Origin: an uncultured Eggerthella sp.
GTDB taxonomy: Bacteria; Actinomycetota; Coriobacteriia; Coriobacteriales; Eggerthellaceae
DNA length: 15,373 nt
Direction of reading: 5' to 3'
NCBI GenBank assembly: GCA_900542265.1
Contig: UQML01000038.1
Location: forward strand, 1-15,373
In this document: in pieces, positions 13,562-15,373 of the stretch
How the letters are laid out: each line of letters starts with the position of its first letter
Numbering within the stretch: the first letter of the stretch is position 1
Position numbers and translations under genes: made by a program
The notes under the pieces: model-generated
Seen by the model: the letters and a program-made list of their open reading frames with translations, nothing else
What the model was told of the DNA's origin: nothing
Database searches by the model: none

Positions 13562-14389
13562 ATGAGCAGGTGCAAAGTCGTAGCGATAGCAAATCAGAAA
13601 GGCGGCACGGGCAAGACGACCACCGCCGCAAGCCTCGGCGTGGCGCTCGCCATGAGCGGGAAGCGCGTTCTGCTAATAGATGCCGACCCGCAGGGCGACC
13701 TCACCGCATCGCTCGGCTGGCGCAATCCCGACGCGCTGGAAACCACGTTGGCGACCCATTTGGAGGCGGTCGCCCGCGACGAGCCGCTGGAACCCGATGC
13801 CGGGATATTGAAGCACCCCGAGGGCGTTGACCTGATGCCCGCGAACATCGAGCTGTCGGGCACAGAGGTGGCGCTCGTCACCGCCATGAACCGCGAGCGA
13901 ACGCTCAAAGCATGGCTCGACGAGGCCAAGCACGGCTACGACTACGCCCTCATAGACTGCATGCCGTCCCTCGGCATGCTCGCCGTCAACGCGTTGGCCG
14001 CCGCCGATTCCGTCATCGTGCCCGTGCAGGCGCAGTATCTTCCCGCGAAGGGCATGACCCAGCTCGTCAAGACGATAGGGCGCGTGAAGCGGCAGATCAA
14101 CCCACACTTGGAAATCGAGGGCGTGCTGCTGACGCTCGTTGACGGCAGGACGAACCTCGCCAAGCAGATCGAGGCCTCGCTGCGCGAAGGCTACGGGAAG
14201 ACGCTGCGCGTGTTCGGCGCCACCGTGCCCTTGGCGGTGAGGGCTGCGGAGACGAGCGCCTACGGAAAGAGCATCTTCCAACACGACGCGAAAAGCCCCG
14301 TCGCGGCGGCCTACGCGAAGCTGGCGGAGGAGGTGCTCGAAGATGCCCAGAGAAAGCGCGATACCCATCGACCTGCCGTCGCTCGATGA
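13562..14389 (+). CDS. parA: ParA-family partition ATPase
   Basis: A 275-residue Walker-type ATPase of plasmid or element partition, working with ParB and a centromere site. It shows the deviant Walker A KGGTGKTT (about residues 14-21), the A' motif LLIDADPQGDLTASLGW and the Walker B region YALIDCMPSLGMLAVNA. There is no N-terminal DNA-binding HTH, so it is of the short Soj/type Ib-like class. The start at 13562 has GGAG 7 bases upstream and begins directly with the first strand; an upstream ATG at 13484 would add 26 unrelated residues. Its G+C and codon choice (GCC, CGC, CTC, GTG) differ sharply from the genes left of 13,340. parB starts within its last 47 bases. Confidence 0.93.
   Translation: MSRCKVVAIANQKGGTGKTTTAASLGVALAMSGKRVLLIDADPQGDLTASLGWRNPDALETTLATHLEAVARDEPLEPDAGILKHPEGVDLMPANIELSGTEVALVTAMNRERTLKAWLDEAKHGYDYALIDCMPSLGMLAVNALAAADSVIVPVQAQYLPAKGMTQLVKTIGRVKRQINPHLEIEGVLLTLVDGRTNLAKQIEASLREGYGKTLRVFGATVPLAVRAAETSAYGKSIFQHDAKSPVAAAYAKLAEEVLEDAQRKRDTHRPAVAR
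14326..14334 (+). promoter_or_regulatory. Strong ribosome binding site of parB inside parA
   Basis: GGAGGAGGT lies in the parA coding sequence, 8 bases before the parB ATG at 14343. It fixes the parB start although this makes the two genes overlap by 47 bases. Confidence 0.8.
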
Positions 14390-15281
14390 CCTGTTCACCA
14401 CGCAGGCCGAGCGCGACGAGGTGGGCTGCGAGAAAGTGGGGGTCATCCCCCTCTACATGATAGATCCCTTCCCGGACCATCCCTTCCGCGTCGATGACGA
14501 CGCCTTGCGCGACATGGCCGAGAGCGTTTCCAGATTCGGCGTGCTCGTGCCCGCGCTCGTGAGGCCGAAGGAGAACGGGCGCTACGAGATGGTGAGCGGC
14601 CACAGACGCAAGCGCGCCGCCGAGATGGCGGGGCTGGAGGCCCTTCCCGCCGTGGTTCGGGAGATGACCTACGACGAGGCGGTCATCGCGATGGTGGACG
14701 CGAACATCCAGCGCGAGAACGTGTTGCCGAGCGAGAAAGCGTTCGCCTACAAGATGAAAATCGACGCTCTGAGCCGGCAGGGGTACCGCTCCGACTTGAC
14801 TTGTGCCCCAGTGGGGCACAAGTTGGCCAACGTACGCTCGCGCGACATTGTGGCGGAACAATCGGGGGAGAGCAAAAGCCAAGTACAGCGCTACGTCCGC
14901 CTCACGCACCTCAACCCCGATCTGCTCGACATGGTGGACGGCGGGTCGATGGCCATGCGCCCCGCCGTGGAGATCAGCTATCTGTCCGAAAGGGAGCAGG
15001 ACGACCTGCTCGACGCCATGGGGATGGAGGCGTGCACGCCGTCCCACGCCCAGGCGATCAGGATGCGCAGGCTCTCGGAGCAGGGCGCGCTGTCGCGAGA
15101 AGCCATGGCGTCCATCATGGGCGAGCGCAAACCCAACCAGGTGGAACAGTTCCGCATCCCCCGCGAGAAGATAGAGCGTTTCTTCAAGCCCGGCACGAGC
15201 AGGGAGACCGTGGAGGCCCGCATAGTCAAGGCGCTCGAGCTCTTAGAGCGCCACGAGAGGAAGCGCGCCCGCGAGCGCTGA
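14343..15281 (+). CDS. parB: ParB/Spo0J-family partition protein
   Basis: A 312-residue centromere-binding protein. The N-terminal ParB/Sulfiredoxin-type CTPase domain shows IDPFPDHPFRV (40-50), the core motif GHRRKRA (86-92) and NIQREN (121-126). A helix-turn-helix region follows (about 166-190, RDIVAEQSGESKSQVQRYVRL). The C-terminus is basic and helical (about 280-312) and probably dimerises. It overlaps parA by 47 bases and has a strong RBS, so the pair is one operon. This ParB type is common on integrative elements and plasmids of gut Firmicutes and Coriobacteriia. A perfect palindrome lies within its coding sequence (14799-14823). Confidence 0.92.
   Translation: MPRESAIPIDLPSLDDLFTTQAERDEVGCEKVGVIPLYMIDPFPDHPFRVDDDALRDMAESVSRFGVLVPALVRPKENGRYEMVSGHRRKRAAEMAGLEALPAVVREMTYDEAVIAMVDANIQRENVLPSEKAFAYKMKIDALSRQGYRSDLTCAPVGHKLANVRSRDIVAEQSGESKSQVQRYVRLTHLNPDLLDMVDGGSMAMRPAVEISYLSEREQDDLLDAMGMEACTPSHAQAIRMRRLSEQGALSREAMASIMGERKPNQVEQFRIPREKIERFFKPGTSRETVEARIVKALELLERHERKRARER
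14799..14823. repeat. Perfect palindrome with 12-bp arms inside parB (candidate parS)
   Basis: ACTTGTGCCCCA (14799-14810) and TGGGGCACAAGT (14812-14823) are perfect reverse complements around one central G. The stretch encodes TCAPVGHK (residues 153-160), in the loop between the CTPase domain and the HTH. ParB proteins bind palindromic parS sites, and in Bacillus subtilis one such site lies inside spo0J itself, so a role as cognate centromere or operator is plausible but unproven. Confidence 0.65.
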
Positions 15282-15309
15282 GGCCCACCGACAGGCCAAG
15301 GGGGACGTG

Positions 15310-15346
15310 CGCCCTGATCCAGCATATGTTGCAACCAGGGCGTTTT
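15310..15346 (+). terminator. Probable terminator after parAB
   Basis: CGCCCTG (15310-15316) and CAGGGCG (15336-15342) pair across a 19-base loop and are followed by TTTT. The hairpin starts 29 bases after the parB stop. The loop is long, and the T-run is short. Confidence 0.6.
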
Positions 15347-15373
15347 CCGGGTTTCCCCCTCCCCACACCCCAC

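Noticed and set aside
13339..13575. Extension of the xpaC frame upstream to 13575 as the real N-terminus
   Set aside because: The residues are Cys- and Arg-rich, unlike XpaC, and lie across the composition break. The frame stays open by chance in the foreign DNA.
13673..15047. Long open frames on the minus strand opposite parA and parB
   Set aside because: High G+C DNA leaves antisense frames open. Their products are His-, Gly- and Arg-rich without recognisable domains, while parA and parB have full motifs and RBSs.

Overview
The window looks like one metagenome-derived contig with two parts of different origin. Positions 44 to about 13,340 carry AT-balanced bacterial DNA (about 48% G+C where I counted). 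From about 13,345 to the end the DNA is GC-rich (about 65% G+C where I counted). The first 43 bases are not biological. They match an Illumina Nextera read-1 adapter with the Tn5 mosaic end, preceded by what looks like an i5 index. The gene families in the first part (YtrA-type GntR, YtrB-like ABC ATPases, XRE regulators, XpaC/TelA, small alarmone synthetase, SMR, SSS symporter) suggest a Gram-positive, host-associated anaerobe. Class Coriobacteriia (for example Atopobiaceae) is my best guess, held with low to moderate confidence.

Layout. On the minus strand from the left end come a YdcZ-type DMT transporter whose 3' end is replaced by adapter, a 3-hydroxyacyl-CoA dehydrogenase with its own terminator, a small DUF4177-like ORF, an SMR exporter gene that lacks its central part, and a small alarmone synthetase. 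The region 3632-3916 holds divergent control sequences, including a palindromic operator over a near-consensus promoter. A plus-strand operon follows: YtrA-type GntR regulator, ABC ATPase, ABC-2 permease. It converges on a second module on the minus strand with the order XRE-AbrB regulator, ABC ATPase, ABC-2 permease. Next on the plus strand are an HD-GNAT fusion protein, an XRE-membrane regulator that appears frameshifted, and a sodium:solute symporter whose Shine-Dalgarno sequence lies in a perfect 14-bp hairpin. On the minus strand then lie telA and the last ~100 codons of xpaC.

The xpaC reading frame loses family resemblance near 13,340, where composition also changes. The remainder is a plus-strand parA-parB partition operon with a strong RBS, a terminator, and a perfect 12-bp-arm palindrome inside parB. 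This is either a plasmid or integrative element inserted into xpaC, or a chimeric assembly join. The untrimmed adapter at the other end makes the artefact explanation a serious one.

Common themes. Two membrane-export ABC modules face each other, each with its own regulator and a recognisable candidate operator. There are two alarmone-related proteins, a synthetase and an HD protein of the SpoT/MESH1 type, about 4.4 kb apart. Several transporters show post-transcriptional control signals: a leader hairpin before the SMR gene and an SD-sequestering hairpin before the symporter. I saw no tRNA, rRNA, CRISPR array or transposase gene.
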